Positions 29,319 through 37,374 of a stretch of DNA of 64,000 nucleotides are shown here, piece after piece. The notes below the pieces were generated by a model. That model saw only the letters and a list, made by a program, of their open reading frames with translations. It made no database searches and was not told the origin of the DNA. The DNA lies in assembly GCF_026625845.1 (NCBI RefSeq), contig NZ_CP113066.1, forward strand, positions 1,178,001 through 1,242,000, in the 5' to 3' direction. The stretch's first letter is position 1; every line of letters starts with the position of its first letter. The DNA comes from Agrococcus sp. SL85. Lineage in GTDB: Bacteria; Actinomycetota; Actinomycetes; Actinomycetales; Microbacteriaceae. A program made the translations under genes and the position numbers.

Positions 29319-30008
29319 TCAGGCCGCGACGGCCTCCAGGGCGCTCTTGAAGAGCTCGAGCCCGTCGAGGCCCGCCTTCATGCGCGTGGTCGTCGGGCCG
29401 AAGCCGAGCTCGACCGCGTGCTCGGGGTGCGGCATGAGGCCCACGACGTTGCCGCGGGCGTTCGACAGGCCCGCGATGTCGTCGAGCGAGCCGTTGGGGT
29501 TCTCGCCCACGTAGCGGAAGGCCACGAGGCCCTCGCCCTCGATGCGCGCGAGCTCCTCAGGGGTCGCCACGAAGCGGCCCTCGCCGTTCTTCAGCGGGAT
29601 GACGATCTCCTGGCCCGCCTCGAAGCGGTTCGTCCACGACGTCGAGGCGCGCTCGACGCGCAGCACCTGGTCCTTGCGCACGAACAGGCCCGAGGCGTTG
29701 CGCACCAGGCCACCCGGCAGCAGCCGCGCCTCGGCGAGCATCTGGAAGCCGTTGCAGATGCCGAGCACCGGCATGCCCCGGTTCGCCGCGTCGACGACCT
29801 CGGTCATGATCGGCGAGAGCGAGGCGATCGCGCCGCAGCGCAGGTAGTCGCCGTAGGAGAAGCCGCCGGGCAGCACGATCGCCTCGACGCCCTGCAGGTC
29901 GTGCTCGCCGTGCCAGAGCGCGACGGCCTCGTGGCCCGCGAGCCGCACCGCCCGCTGCGCGTCCCGGTCGTCGAGCGTGCCCGGGAAGGTGACGACGCCG
30001 ACCCTCAT
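29319..30008 (-). CDS. purQ: Phosphoribosylformylglycinamidine synthase glutaminase subunit PurQ
   Basis: 229-residue class I glutamine amidotransferase that feeds ammonia to PurL. The nucleophile is Cys85 in GICNGFQML; the His/Glu pair is in [10 protein letters not shown] near the C-terminus; [15 protein letters not shown] is the family signature. ATG at 30008 overlaps the purS stop by four bases (30005-30008), so the two are translationally coupled. Confidence 0.96.
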   Translation of the reverse strand: MRVGVVTFPGTLDDRDAQRAVRLAGHEAVALWHGEHDLQGVEAIVLPGGFSYGDYLRCGAIASLSPIMTEVVDAANRGMPVLGICNGFQMLAEARLLPGGLVRNASGLFVRKDQVLRVERASTSWTNRFEAGQEIVIPLKNGEGRFVATPEELARIEGEGLVAFRYVGENPNGSLDDIAGLSNARGNVVGLMPHPEHAVELGFGPTTTRMKAGLDGLELFKSALEAVAA

Positions 30009-30262
30009 CGCGCGTCGTCCACCACGTGGACGCCCACGACGTCCTCGATCACCGTGTTGGCGAGCACCTCGGCCGCGACCTCGCGCACCTGGGCGAGCAG
30101 GGCCTCGGTGGCCTCGCCCTCGACGCGCAGCTCGAAGCGCTTGCCGACGCGCACGTCGCCGACGGCCTCGTGGCCGAGGCGGGCGAGCGCGCGGGTGACC
30201 GCCTTGCCCTGCGGATCGAGGATCTCCGCCTTCGGCATGACGTCGACGACGATGAGGGCCAT
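30005..30262 (-). CDS. purS: Phosphoribosylformylglycinamidine synthase subunit PurS
   Basis: 85-residue small subunit that holds PurL and PurQ together in the bacterial FGAM synthase complex. [30 protein letters not shown] and the GKRFELRV segment are typical. First gene of the purS-purQ operon; ribosome site GGGAGCG, and a TAGACT -10 on the minus strand at 30299-30304 gives a leader of about 30 bases. Confidence 0.95.
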   Translation of the reverse strand: MALIVVDVMPKAEILDPQGKAVTRALARLGHEAVGDVRVGKRFELRVEGEATEALLAQVREVAAEVLANTVIEDVVGVHVVDDAR

Positions 30263-30298
30263 GGGTCGCTCCCGGGGTTCGGTGGAGGGGGTGCGACC

Positions 30299-30304
30299 AG
30301 TCTA
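30299..30304 (-). promoter_or_regulatory. purSQ -10 element TAGACT
   Basis: Minus-strand TANNNT hexamer about 37 bases upstream of the purS ATG, leaving a short leader with a ribosome site. Confidence 0.45.
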
Positions 30305-30368
30305 CGGAAGGCCGCGAGCCGCGGCCGCTCGACGAGGCCTGCTCCCGGCGCACGCCGCGCTCCGGGGC

Positions 30369-30374
30369 TACGAT
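30369..30374 (+). promoter_or_regulatory. -10 element TACGAT, leaderless promoter of the zinc metallopeptidase
   Basis: TACGAT fits TANNNT; its last T is 7 bases before the ATG at 30381 and there is no ribosome site. Confidence 0.55.
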
Positions 30375-30380
30375 GCGGGC

Positions 30381-31274
30381 ATGACGTTCCGGGGCGACGC
30401 GCAGTTCGACACCTCCGCGGTGAGCAGGGGCGGCGGCGGAGGCCGCGGCGGTGCGATCGCGATCGGCGGCGGCGGCATCGTCACGGTGCTGCTCGTGATC
30501 GCCTCGATGATCTTCGGCGTCGACCTCACGGGGCTCGCGCCCTCCGAGCCGATCTCGCCGCAGTCGCAGCAGCAGGGCCAGGAGGTCACGGGCTGCACGG
30601 GCGAGGACGCCAACGACCCGGCGAACGTCACGTGCCGCATGGAGGGCGGGGCCGACTCCATGTCGGCGTTCTGGACGGCGACGATGGCCGCGAACGGCCT
30701 CGACTACGCCGATCCGACCGTGCAGCTGTTCGACCGTCAGGTGCAGACGGGCTGCGGCGCCGCCACGAGCGCCGTCGGCCCCTTCTACTGCCCGCCCGAC
30801 CGGCGCATCTACCTCGACGAGACCTTCTTCCAGGACATGCGCACGCAGTTCGGCGCCGAGGGCGGCAACCTCGCGGAGCTCTACGTGCTCGCGCACGAGT
30901 GGGGCCACCACATCCAGCAGTCGACCGGCCAGCTCAGCCGCGTCGAGCAGGGCGACACCGGGCCGCAGTCGTCGGCCGTGCGCTCGGAGCTGCAGGCCGA
31001 CTGCTATGCGGGCGCCTGGATCCAGGGCGCCGCCGAGACGCCCGACGACGGCGGCGGCGCACCGGTGCTCGAGCAGCCCACCGAGGAGCAGCTGCTCCAG
31101 GCGCTCGACGCCGCCGAGACGATCGGCGACGACCGGCTGCAGGAGATGAGCGGCGGCGGCGTGAACCCCGAGGGCTGGACGCACGGGTCGAGCGAGCAGC
31201 GGCAGCGCTGGCTCATGGCGGGCGTCGAGGGCGGCGTGGCCGCCTGCGACACCTGGAGCGCCGCGGAGGTCTAG
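30381..31274 (+). CDS. Neutral zinc metallopeptidase, YpfJ family
   Basis: 297-residue membrane-anchored protease of the putative neutral zinc metallopeptidase family. Layout: short Gly-rich cytoplasmic tail, one TM segment (about 25-47), Ser/Gln-rich linker, then the catalytic domain facing outward. The zinc motif is His172-Glu173-x-x-His176 (AHEWGHH); [11 protein letters not shown] supplies the downstream acidic ligand. Four cysteines fit two disulfides. Its stop TAG shares CTAG (31271-31274) with the stop of the opposing gene, so the two coding regions end on each other. The physiological substrate is unknown. Confidence 0.9.
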   Translation: MTFRGDAQFDTSAVSRGGGGGRGGAIAIGGGGIVTVLLVIASMIFGVDLTGLAPSEPISPQSQQQGQEVTGCTGEDANDPANVTCRMEGGADSMSAFWTATMAANGLDYADPTVQLFDRQVQTGCGAATSAVGPFYCPPDRRIYLDETFFQDMRTQFGAEGGNLAELYVLAHEWGHHIQQSTGQLSRVEQGDTGPQSSAVRSELQADCYAGAWIQGAAETPDDGGGAPVLEQPTEEQLLQALDAAETIGDDRLQEMSGGGVNPEGWTHGSSEQRQRWLMAGVEGGVAACDTWSAAEV

Positions 31275-31894
31275 CCGCCGGGCGCCGACGCGGCGGCGTC
31301 CCGCTCGACCCGGTAGGCGAACGCGCCGGTGTAGCGGAAGACCTCGCCGACGAGCGCAGCGCGCACGCGCGCGTCGACGTGCTGGAGGCCGGTCCGGTCG
31401 TCGACCCGCTCGCGCACCTCCACGCTCGCGACGGGCGGCAGCGGCACGCGGCGGCGCCCGACGTGCCAGGCGAGTGCGCGGGAGGCGAGCACGAGCCCGC
31501 CGTCGACGACCTGCGCGTCGAGCACGACCTCCAGGCCGCCGCGCCTGCCGAGCCGATCGACGAGCGCGCCGCGCTCGACGCGCATCGCGTCGAGCATGCG
31601 GCGCTCGCGCCCGGGGAGGCGGAAGGAGCGGATCGCGCGGAGCGTGCCGCGGGCGTCGTACCGGTTCTCGACCGCGAGCGGCACGTCGGTGCCGCGCTCG
31701 GGGAACAGCACGTCGCGCGCCGCGAGCGCGTGGAGGATCGGGCGCAGGATCCGCCAGCGCGGGCCGACAGCCTCGTAGGCGCCCTCGGCGATCCCGACGC
31801 GGCCCGTGGGGATGGGGCCGCAGTAGCGGCGCAGCGCCGGCGCGAGCTCGGCGAAGCGCTCGCCGAGCGCCCGCTCGTAGACCGAGCGCGTCAC
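31271..31894 (-). CDS. DUF4166 protein
   Basis: About 207 residues from the GTG at 31894 ([29 protein letters not shown]). The DUF4166 core is seen in [37 protein letters not shown] and the conserved basic end. Function unknown; the domain often occurs with NAD(P)-binding proteins, and here it is divergent from a TIGR01777-type gene across a perfect 14-bp palindrome. An in-frame ATG at 31954 would extend it by 20 residues but would overlap the start of that gene. Convergent end overlaps the zinc protease stop. Confidence 0.78.
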   Translation of the reverse strand: MTRSVYERALGERFAELAPALRRYCGPIPTGRVGIAEGAYEAVGPRWRILRPILHALAARDVLFPERGTDVPLAVENRYDARGTLRAIRSFRLPGRERRMLDAMRVERGALVDRLGRRGGLEVVLDAQVVDGGLVLASRALAWHVGRRRVPLPPVASVEVRERVDDRTGLQHVDARVRAALVGEVFRYTGAFAYRVERDAAASAPGG

Positions 31895-31918
31895 GCGCGA
31901 CTCCCAGCGGACGAAGAA

Positions 31919-31932
31919 CTGAACATGTTCAG
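31919..31932. promoter_or_regulatory. Perfect 14-bp palindrome CTGAACATGTTCAG (operator candidate)
   Basis: CTGAACATGTTCAG lies between two divergent genes, just upstream of a plus-strand -10 TACGCT (31940-31945), whose last T is 8 bases before the ATG at 31953. On the minus strand TACTTT in the same area can serve as the -10 for the DUF4166 gene. A dimeric repressor bound here would control both. No regulator gene is adjacent. Confidence 0.6.
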
Positions 31933-31952
31933 AAAGTACTACGCTGCCCTGC

Positions 31953-32960
31953 ATGGACGCCACATCCCCCGTCACGCCATCCGCCGCCGCGCTGCCCCGA
32001 GCCGTCGTCGCCGGCTCGCGCGGCTTCGTCGGCACCGCCGTCGTGCGCGCGCTCCTCGACGAGGGCTACGCGGTCACGCGCATCGGGCGCGCGGAGGCGG
32101 CGTGCTGGGGCGACGCGGCCTCGATCGCCGCGGCCGTCGACGGCGCCGCGCTGCTCGTGAACCTCGCCGGGAAGTCGGTCAGCTGCCGCTACCGCGACCG
32201 TGCGCGCGACGAGATCCTGCGCTCCCGGGTCGACACCACGCGGCAGCTGCGCGAGGCGGTGGCCGCGGCAGCCGTGCCGCCCGCGGTATGGCTGCAGGCC
32301 TCGACCGCGACGATCTACCGGCACGCGACCGACCGGCCGAACACGGAGGCCGAGGGCGAGCTCGGTGCCGGCTTCTCGGTCGACGTCGCGCGGGCGTGGG
32401 AGCGCGAGCTCTTCGCGGGCGAGCTGCCCGGCACCCGCCGCGTCGCGCTGCGGATGGCGATCGTGCTCGGCGACGGCCCCGCCACGCGGCTGCTCGCCAA
32501 CCTCGCGCGCACGGGCCTCGGCGGGCCGCAGCACGACGGCTGGTGCCCGCCCCACCGCCGCTACCGCGGCATCGGGCCCGAGCCCACGGGCGGGCGCCCG
32601 CCCTGGTACCGCACGCGCGGCAGGCAGCGCTTCAGCTGGGTGCACATCGACGACGTCGTCGGGGCGATGCGGTTCCTGCGCGACCGCGACGACCTCGAGG
32701 GCGTCGTCAACGTCGCGAGCCCGCACCCGCGCGACAACCGCACCCTCATGCGCCTCCTGCGCGAGCGCGTGGGGATGCCCATCGGGCTGCCGTCCTGGCG
32801 GTGGATGCTCGAGCCGGCCATGTGGGCGCTGCGCACCGAGCCGGAGCTCGTGCTGAAGAGCCGGTGGGTGCTGCCGGAGCGGCTCGAGGCGGCGGGCTTC
32901 GCCTTCGCCCACCCGGGCCTCGAGGGCGCGCTCGACGACGTGCTCGCGACGCGCCGCTGA
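31953..32960 (+). CDS. TIGR01777-type NAD(P)-dependent epimerase
   Basis: 335-residue SDR of the DUF1731/TIGR01777 family. The cofactor loop is modified to VVAGSRGFVGTAVVRALL (about 19-36). Signature segments VNLAGKSVSCRY and LQASTATIYRH correspond to the LAG and S-x-x-x-x-YG regions, and a C-terminal DUF1731-like part runs from about 250 (LMRLLRERVGMP). Leaderless start. Same broad family as the SRPBCC fusion at 13301, but without the SRPBCC domain. Substrate unknown. Confidence 0.82.
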   Translation: MDATSPVTPSAAALPRAVVAGSRGFVGTAVVRALLDEGYAVTRIGRAEAACWGDAASIAAAVDGAALLVNLAGKSVSCRYRDRARDEILRSRVDTTRQLREAVAAAAVPPAVWLQASTATIYRHATDRPNTEAEGELGAGFSVDVARAWERELFAGELPGTRRVALRMAIVLGDGPATRLLANLARTGLGGPQHDGWCPPHRRYRGIGPEPTGGRPPWYRTRGRQRFSWVHIDDVVGAMRFLRDRDDLEGVVNVASPHPRDNRTLMRLLRERVGMPIGLPSWRWMLEPAMWALRTEPELVLKSRWVLPERLEAAGFAFAHPGLEGALDDVLATRR

Positions 32961-32972
32961 TCGCGGACCGTC

Positions 32973-33070
32973 GGTCGAGGAGCGCGCGGCGCAGCCGCAC
33001 GCGTCACGAGACGCTGCGGGCGAGCGGGGTCTCGTGATGGCAGCGCCCTGCGGGCGCGGCCTCCTCGACC
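32973..33070. repeat. Dispersed inverted-repeat element, copy A
   Basis: Left arm starts GGTCGAGGAG (32973) and runs to TCACGAGAC (33012); right arm starts GGTCTCGTGA (33028) and runs to CTCCTCGACC (33070), the inverse. The right arm, extended to 33075, matches 39366-39413 without gaps at about 43 of 48 positions. It occupies almost all of the region between the epimerase and purC. REP/BIME-like element or bidirectional terminator. Confidence 0.7.
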
Positions 33071-33082
33071 AGCGGGGGTCCG

Positions 33083-33940
33083 CTAGTCGGTGAGGCGCGC
33101 GATGAGCTCCGCGTAGCGTGCCGAGGTGCGGGCCACGACGTCGTCCGGCAGCGCGGGCGCCTCACCCTCGCCGTCCCAGTGCGCCGCGAGCCAGTCGCGC
33201 ACGATCTGCTTGTCGAACGACTCCACGCGGCCCTCCGCGAGCGCGGCGGCGTCCCAGTAGCGCGAGGAGTCGGAGGTCAGCACCTCGTCGGCGAGCACGA
33301 GCTCGCCCGTCGCGCGGTCGACGCCGAGCTCGAGCTTCGTGTCGGCGAGCACGAGCCCTGCCTCCGCGGCGATGGCCGCGGCCGCGGCGAACACCGACAG
33401 GCTCACGTCGCGGAGCTTCGCGGCGCGGGCGGCGCCGACGAGCTCCACCGTGCGCTCGAAGGAGACGTTCTCGTCGTGCTGGCCCTGCGGGGCCTTCCAC
33501 GCGGGCGTGTAGATGGGCTCCGGCAGCAGGTCGCCGTCCTCGAGGCCCGCGGGCAGCGCGACGCCCGAGATCGCGCCCGTCTGCCGGTACTCCTTGAGCC
33601 CGGAGCCGGTGATCCGGCCGCGCACGACGCACTCGACGGGGAGCATGTCGAGCGTGCGCACGAGCATCGCGCGGCCGCGCACGGCCTCCGGCGTGCGCGC
33701 GTCGGCGTCCGGCGCCAGCTGGTCGGGCAGGCCGAGGCGCTCGATCCACCAGCGCGTCAGCGTCGTCAGCAGCTCGCCCTTGCCGGGGATGACGGGCTCG
33801 AGCACCTGGTCGAAGGCCGAGACGCGGTCGGAGGCCACCATGAGCATCTCTGGCGCCGCGTCGAGCGTGGATCCCGCGGGCACGTAGAGGTCGCGGACCT
33901 TCCCGCTGTACGCGAGGTCCCAGCCGGGCAGGCCGCTCAC
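33083..33940 (-). CDS. purC: Phosphoribosylaminoimidazole-succinocarboxamide (SAICAR) synthase
   Basis: 285-residue enzyme joining CAIR and aspartate with ATP. The N-terminus SGLPGWDLAYSGKVRDLYVP contains the conserved SGKVRDLY; ASDRVSAFD, VRGRITGSGLKEY and ADTKLELG are also present. GTG start at 33940 overlaps the purD stop by four bases (GTGA, 33937-33940), so it is translationally coupled and second in a purD-purC operon. Confidence 0.96.
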   Translation of the reverse strand: MSGLPGWDLAYSGKVRDLYVPAGSTLDAAPEMLMVASDRVSAFDQVLEPVIPGKGELLTTLTRWWIERLGLPDQLAPDADARTPEAVRGRAMLVRTLDMLPVECVVRGRITGSGLKEYRQTGAISGVALPAGLEDGDLLPEPIYTPAWKAPQGQHDENVSFERTVELVGAARAAKLRDVSLSVFAAAAAIAAEAGLVLADTKLELGVDRATGELVLADEVLTSDSSRYWDAAALAEGRVESFDKQIVRDWLAAHWDGEGEAPALPDDVVARTSARYAELIARLTD

Positions 33941-35196
33941 GCGCGCGCCGCGATGTCGGTGCGCGCCTGGCCGCCCTCGAGGCGGATGCGGCCGAGGCCG
34001 TCGTAGGCGCGCTCGCGCGCCTCGGCGAGCGTCGCGCCCGTGCCGACGACGTTGAGCACGCGGCCGCCCGTGGCGGTGAGGCCGTGCTCGCCCGCGCCCG
34101 TGGCCGCGTGGAGCACGCGGACGCCCTCGAGCGCGTCGGCATCCTCGACGCCCTCGACGACGCGGCCGGTCACGGGGTCGCCCGGGTAGCCCTCGCTCGC
34201 GAGCACCACCGTGACGGCGGCCGAGTCGTGCCACTCGAGCGGCGCCGCCTCGGCCAGCGTGCCGGTCGCGGCCGCGAGCAGCGCGCCGCCGAGGCCCGAG
34301 GCCACCCGCGGCAGCACGACCTGCGTCTCGGGGTCGCCGAACCGCGCGTTGAACTCGATGACCTTGACGCCCTGCTCGGTCACGATGAGGCCGCAGTAGA
34401 GCAGGCCCTGGAAGGGCGTGCCGGCCTCGGCCATGGCGCGGATCGTCGGCAGCGCGACGGCCTCGACGACCTCGTCGACGAAGGCCTGCTCGGAGCCGAA
34501 GCGCTCCGCGAGCCAGGGGAGCGGCGAGTAGGCGCCCATGCCGCCCGTGTTGGGGCCGGCGTCGCCGTCGGCGAGGCGCTTGAAGTCCTGCGCGGGTGCG
34601 AGCGGCACGGCCGTCTCGCCGTCGGTGATGACGAAGAGGCTGACCTCGGGGCCCGCGAGGAACTCCTCGACGAGGATCGGGCCGTCCGGCAGGAAGGCTT
34701 CGGCGTGCGCCTCGGCCGCCGCGCGGTCCTCGGTCACGATGACGCCCTTGCCCGCCGCGAGCCCGTCGGCCTTCAGCACCCACGGCGCGGGGGAGGCGTC
34801 GAGCGCGGCGCGCACCGCCTCCATGCTCGTGACGCTCGAGTCGGCGCCCGTCGGCACGCCCGCTCGCGCCATGACCTCCTTCGCGAACGACTTCGAGCCC
34901 TCGATGCGGGCCGCGGCGCGCGAGGGGCCGAACGCGGGCACGCCCGCCTTCCGCAGCGCGTCCGCGACGCCGGCGACGAGGGGCGCCTCCGGGCCGATGA
35001 CGACGAGGTCGTAGCCGCCGTCGACCGCGAGCTCGGTGACGAGGTCGGGGTCCTTGATGTCGATGCGCACCGTCTCCACGTCGCGGGCGATGCCCGCGTT
35101 GCCGGGAGCCGCCGTGATCTCGTGGCCGCCCTCCGACTGGAGCGCCGCGATGATGGCGTGCTCGCGCGCGCCGCTGCCGAGTACCAGGATCCTCAC
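33937..35196 (-). CDS. purD: Phosphoribosylamine--glycine ligase
   Basis: 419-residue ATP-grasp enzyme (GAR synthetase) that attaches glycine to phosphoribosylamine. Starts MRILVLGSGAREHAI, with later GPSRAAARIEGSKSFAKEVM, LKADGLAAGKGV and EFLAGPEVSLF and NARFGDPETQ, all diagnostic. GTG start at 35196 is leaderless: TAGGAT ends 7 bases upstream. It heads a two-gene operon with purC; glycine for it could come from tdh-kbl about 10 kb away. Confidence 0.96.
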   Translation of the reverse strand: MRILVLGSGAREHAIIAALQSEGGHEITAAPGNAGIARDVETVRIDIKDPDLVTELAVDGGYDLVVIGPEAPLVAGVADALRKAGVPAFGPSRAAARIEGSKSFAKEVMARAGVPTGADSSVTSMEAVRAALDASPAPWVLKADGLAAGKGVIVTEDRAAAEAHAEAFLPDGPILVEEFLAGPEVSLFVITDGETAVPLAPAQDFKRLADGDAGPNTGGMGAYSPLPWLAERFGSEQAFVDEVVEAVALPTIRAMAEAGTPFQGLLYCGLIVTEQGVKVIEFNARFGDPETQVVLPRVASGLGGALLAAATGTLAEAAPLEWHDSAAVTVVLASEGYPGDPVTGRVVEGVEDADALEGVRVLHAATGAGEHGLTATGGRVLNVVGTGATLAEARERAYDGLGRIRLEGGQARTDIAARA

Positions 35197-35202
35197 CAGA
35201 CC

Positions 35203-35208
35203 ATCCTA
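35203..35208 (-). promoter_or_regulatory. -10 element TAGGAT, leaderless promoter of purD-purC
   Basis: Minus-strand TAGGAT; last T is 7 bases before the GTG at 35196; no ribosome site. Confidence 0.55.
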
Positions 35209-35292
35209 CGAAGCGGGGCGCGCCGGGCCGAAGCAGCGGCTCGCATGGATCCGCTCCGACCTCCCTGGACGCGCGGCGTCGGTGGCGCCGCC

Positions 35293-35298
35293 TAGCCT
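35293..35298 (+). promoter_or_regulatory. -10 element TAGCCT, leaderless promoter
   Basis: TAGCCT; last T is 7 bases before the GTG at 35305. Confidence 0.55.
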
Positions 35299-35304
35299 GG
35301 GTCC

Positions 35305-35670
35305 GTGGCGAAGCGCATCCCCGACCTCGACGGCGCCGACGCGGTGCGCGCGGCCCTCGAGCCCGGCGCCGCGCGGCCGACGACGGCGCTCGCGGTGCGG
35401 TACAGCCTGCAGTGCCTCGCCGAGCGTGCGCCCGGGAAGAGCGTGGAGGTGCGGGTGCCGCCCTTCGGCGCGGTGCAGGCGGTCGAGGGCCCGGGCCACA
35501 CGCGCGGCACGCCGCCCAACGTCGTCGAGACCGACGCGGCGACGTGGCTCGCGCTCGCGACGGGCGCCGAGACCTGGGCGGAGGCCGTCGGCCGCGGCGC
35601 CGTGCGCGCCTCCGGCGTGCGCGCCGACGTCTCGCCGTGGCTGCCGCTCGTGCGGCCCGGCGCCGGGTAG
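35305..35670 (+). CDS. Sterol carrier family protein
   Basis: 121-residue protein of the SCP2-like/sterol carrier family widespread in actinobacteria and usually located beside purine genes, as here (divergent from purD). MAKRIPDLDGADAVRAAL and the core VRVPPFGAVQAVEGPGHTRGTPPNVVETDAATWLALATG are typical. It presumably binds a hydrophobic ligand; why it follows pur genes is not known. GTG start with a leaderless promoter. Domain ends with WLPLVRPGAG. Confidence 0.82.
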   Translation: MAKRIPDLDGADAVRAALEPGAARPTTALAVRYSLQCLAERAPGKSVEVRVPPFGAVQAVEGPGHTRGTPPNVVETDAATWLALATGAETWAEAVGRGAVRASGVRADVSPWLPLVRPGAG

Positions 35671-35757
35671 CGCCGAGGGGAGGGCCACGCCGACCGGCGG
35701 GGTCGGGACCCGCGCGAGGCCTCGGACCATCCCTGGCGGGCGCATAGGCTCCGCCGA

Positions 35758-35763
35758 TATCCT
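35758..35763 (+). promoter_or_regulatory. -10 element TATCCT upstream of the repeat peptide and CNNM genes
   Basis: TATCCT (TANNNT) about 60 bases upstream of the GTG at 35825, which has a GAGAGAGAA ribosome site. A second candidate, TAGGCT, is at 35744-35749. Confidence 0.4.
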
Positions 35764-35824
35764 GTCGGCTGCCGCGCCGCGATCCGCCGCGCGATCCCGC
35801 ATCCCTGACCCACGAGAGAGAACC

Positions 35825-35962
35825 GTGAGCCATCGAAGCCCCGCCCCCGACTCGGAGGGCCGAAGTCCGTCTGCCGATTCGGAGGGACGAAGTCCCGCCC
35901 CCGACTCGGAGGGCCGAAGTCCCGGCCTGACGCCCCGCGCCGCCCGAGGGGGTGAGCGCTGA
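35825..35962 (+). CDS. Possible 45-residue repeat peptide coupled to the CNNM gene
   Basis: GTG at 35825, 5 bases after a GAGAGAGAA ribosome site, opens a 45-codon frame. The peptide contains three copies of a nine-residue unit (RSPAPDSEG, RSPSADSEG, RSPAPDSEG) and ends RAARGGER. Its stop TGA overlaps the ATG of the next gene (TGATG, 35960-35964), an arrangement that favours translational coupling. The unit of the underlying DNA repeat is 27 bases, a multiple of three, so the frame is kept. It may instead be a noncoding repeat that happens to be open. Confidence 0.4.
   Translation: MSHRSPAPDSEGRSPSADSEGRSPAPDSEGRSPGLTPRAARGGER
35834..35914. repeat. Three tandem 27-bp repeats upstream of the CNNM gene
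   Basis: Units at 35834-35860, 35861-35887 and 35888-35914, each starting CGAAG and ending CTCGGAGGG or TTCGGAGGG; a partial fourth copy follows. Units 1 and 3 differ at one or two bases, unit 2 is more divergent. Confidence 0.8.
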
Positions 35963-37374
35963 TGCTCGAGGCGACGCTCACGCTCCTCCTCGGCGTGCTC
36001 CTCACCCTGGCGATCATCGCCGCCTGCGGCTTCTTCGTGGCCCAGGAGTTCGCCTACATGTCGGTCGACCGCTCGCGCATCGCCGCGAAGGCCGCCGCGG
36101 GCGACCTGCAGGCCAAGCGCGTGCAGGCCATCACGAAGCGCACGTCGTTCATGCTCTCGGGCGCCCAGCTCGGCATCACCGTGACGGGCCTGCTCATCGG
36201 CTACGTCGCGGAGCCGCTCATCGGCGTCTCGCTCGGCACGCTCCTCGGCGGCGTCGGCATCGACCCCGCCGTGAGCGTGCTCATCGGCACGACCGGCGCG
36301 CTCGTGCTCGCCACCGTCGTCACGATGATCTTCGGCGAGCTGTACCCGAAGAACTACGCGATCGCGAACCCGGAGCCGCTCGCGCGCTGGCTCGCGATCC
36401 CCACCCGCATCTACCTGCTGGCCTTCGGCTGGCTCATCGCGGTCTTCGACATCGCCGCGAACGCGCTCCTGCGCCTGCTGCGCATCGAGCCGCTCGAGGA
36501 CGTCGACGCGAGCGCGAACGCCCGTGACCTCGAGGCGATCGTCGAGGAGTCGCGGGCGAGCGGGCACCTGCCTGCCGAGCTGTCGATGATGATCGACCGC
36601 ATCCTCGACTTCCCCCAGCGCGACGTCGAGCACGCGATGGTGCCGCGCTCGCGCGTCGACTCGGTGGCTCCGGAGACGACGATCGGCGAGGTGCGGGCGC
36701 TCATGGCGGTCGCGCACACCCGCTATCCCGTCGTCGACGACCACGACTCGCCCGTCGGCGTCGTCGAGCTGGTCGACGTGCTGCGCTCCGGCGCGGCCGA
36801 CGACGAGCCCGTCTCCGCCGTCATGCGCGACGCGGTCGTGCTGCCGGCGACGATGCTGCTGCCCGCGGCGCTCGACCGCATGCAGCGCACGCGCAACGAG
36901 CTCGTGTGCGTCGTCGACGAGCACGGCTCCTTCGACGGCATCCTCACGATCGAGGACCTCACGGAGGAGGTCGTGGGCGAGCTGGCCGACGAGCACGACA
37001 CCGATGAGGTCGACGTCGTGATCGACGGCGACCATCGCTGGGTGCTGCCCGGCGACGTGCACGTCGACGAGGTCGAGCGCCTCATCGGCCACGACCTGCC
37101 CGAGGGCGACGAGGAGACCATCGCGGGCGTCGCGATCCTCCACCACGGCGACCTGCCCGCAGCGGGCGAGGTCGTGCGCGTCGACCTGCCCGAGCGCGCA
37201 GGCGAGGCGGTGGAGGGCATCGAGATCGACCGCTGGCTCGAGATCGAGGTCACGGAGGTCGAGCGGCACGTGCCCTCGCAGGTCGCGCTGCGCCTGCTCG
37301 AGCTCGACCGCAACGCCGAGGCGGAGGGCGATGCGCCCGACGCCCCGGCCGTCGACGAGGAGGTGGCCCGATGA
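35962..37374 (+). CDS. CNNM/CorC-type (hemolysin C family) transporter, full length
   Basis: 470-residue membrane protein of the CNNM family, linked to magnesium or other divalent cation transport. Order: DUF21 transmembrane domain (about 1-190, beginning LLGVLLTLAIIAACGFFVAQEFAYMSVDR), paired CBS domains (about 215-335), and a C-terminal CorC/HlyC domain (about 355-440). First of two overlapping paralogues (ATGA at 37371-37374), a pairing common in actinobacteria. Its start overlaps the stop of an upstream short ORF. Confidence 0.9.
   Translation: MLEATLTLLLGVLLTLAIIAACGFFVAQEFAYMSVDRSRIAAKAAAGDLQAKRVQAITKRTSFMLSGAQLGITVTGLLIGYVAEPLIGVSLGTLLGGVGIDPAVSVLIGTTGALVLATVVTMIFGELYPKNYAIANPEPLARWLAIPTRIYLLAFGWLIAVFDIAANALLRLLRIEPLEDVDASANARDLEAIVEESRASGHLPAELSMMIDRILDFPQRDVEHAMVPRSRVDSVAPETTIGEVRALMAVAHTRYPVVDDHDSPVGVVELVDVLRSGAADDEPVSAVMRDAVVLPATMLLPAALDRMQRTRNELVCVVDEHGSFDGILTIEDLTEEVVGELADEHDTDEVDVVIDGDHRWVLPGDVHVDEVERLIGHDLPEGDEETIAGVAILHHGDLPAAGEVVRVDLPERAGEAVEGIEIDRWLEIEVTEVERHVPSQVALRLLELDRNAEAEGDAPDAPAVDEEVAR

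Noticed and set aside
30005..30262. Only a fragment before purQ
   Set aside because: It is a complete purS gene of normal length with conserved ends.
31919..31932. LexA (SOS) box
   Set aside because: The actinobacterial/Bacillus LexA box needs GAAC, four bases, GTTC; here the half-sites are only two bases apart.
35825..35962. N-terminal extension of the CNNM transporter
   Set aside because: The short frame is in a different phase and ends at the CNNM ATG; the transporter start is supported by the conserved DUF21 beginning.
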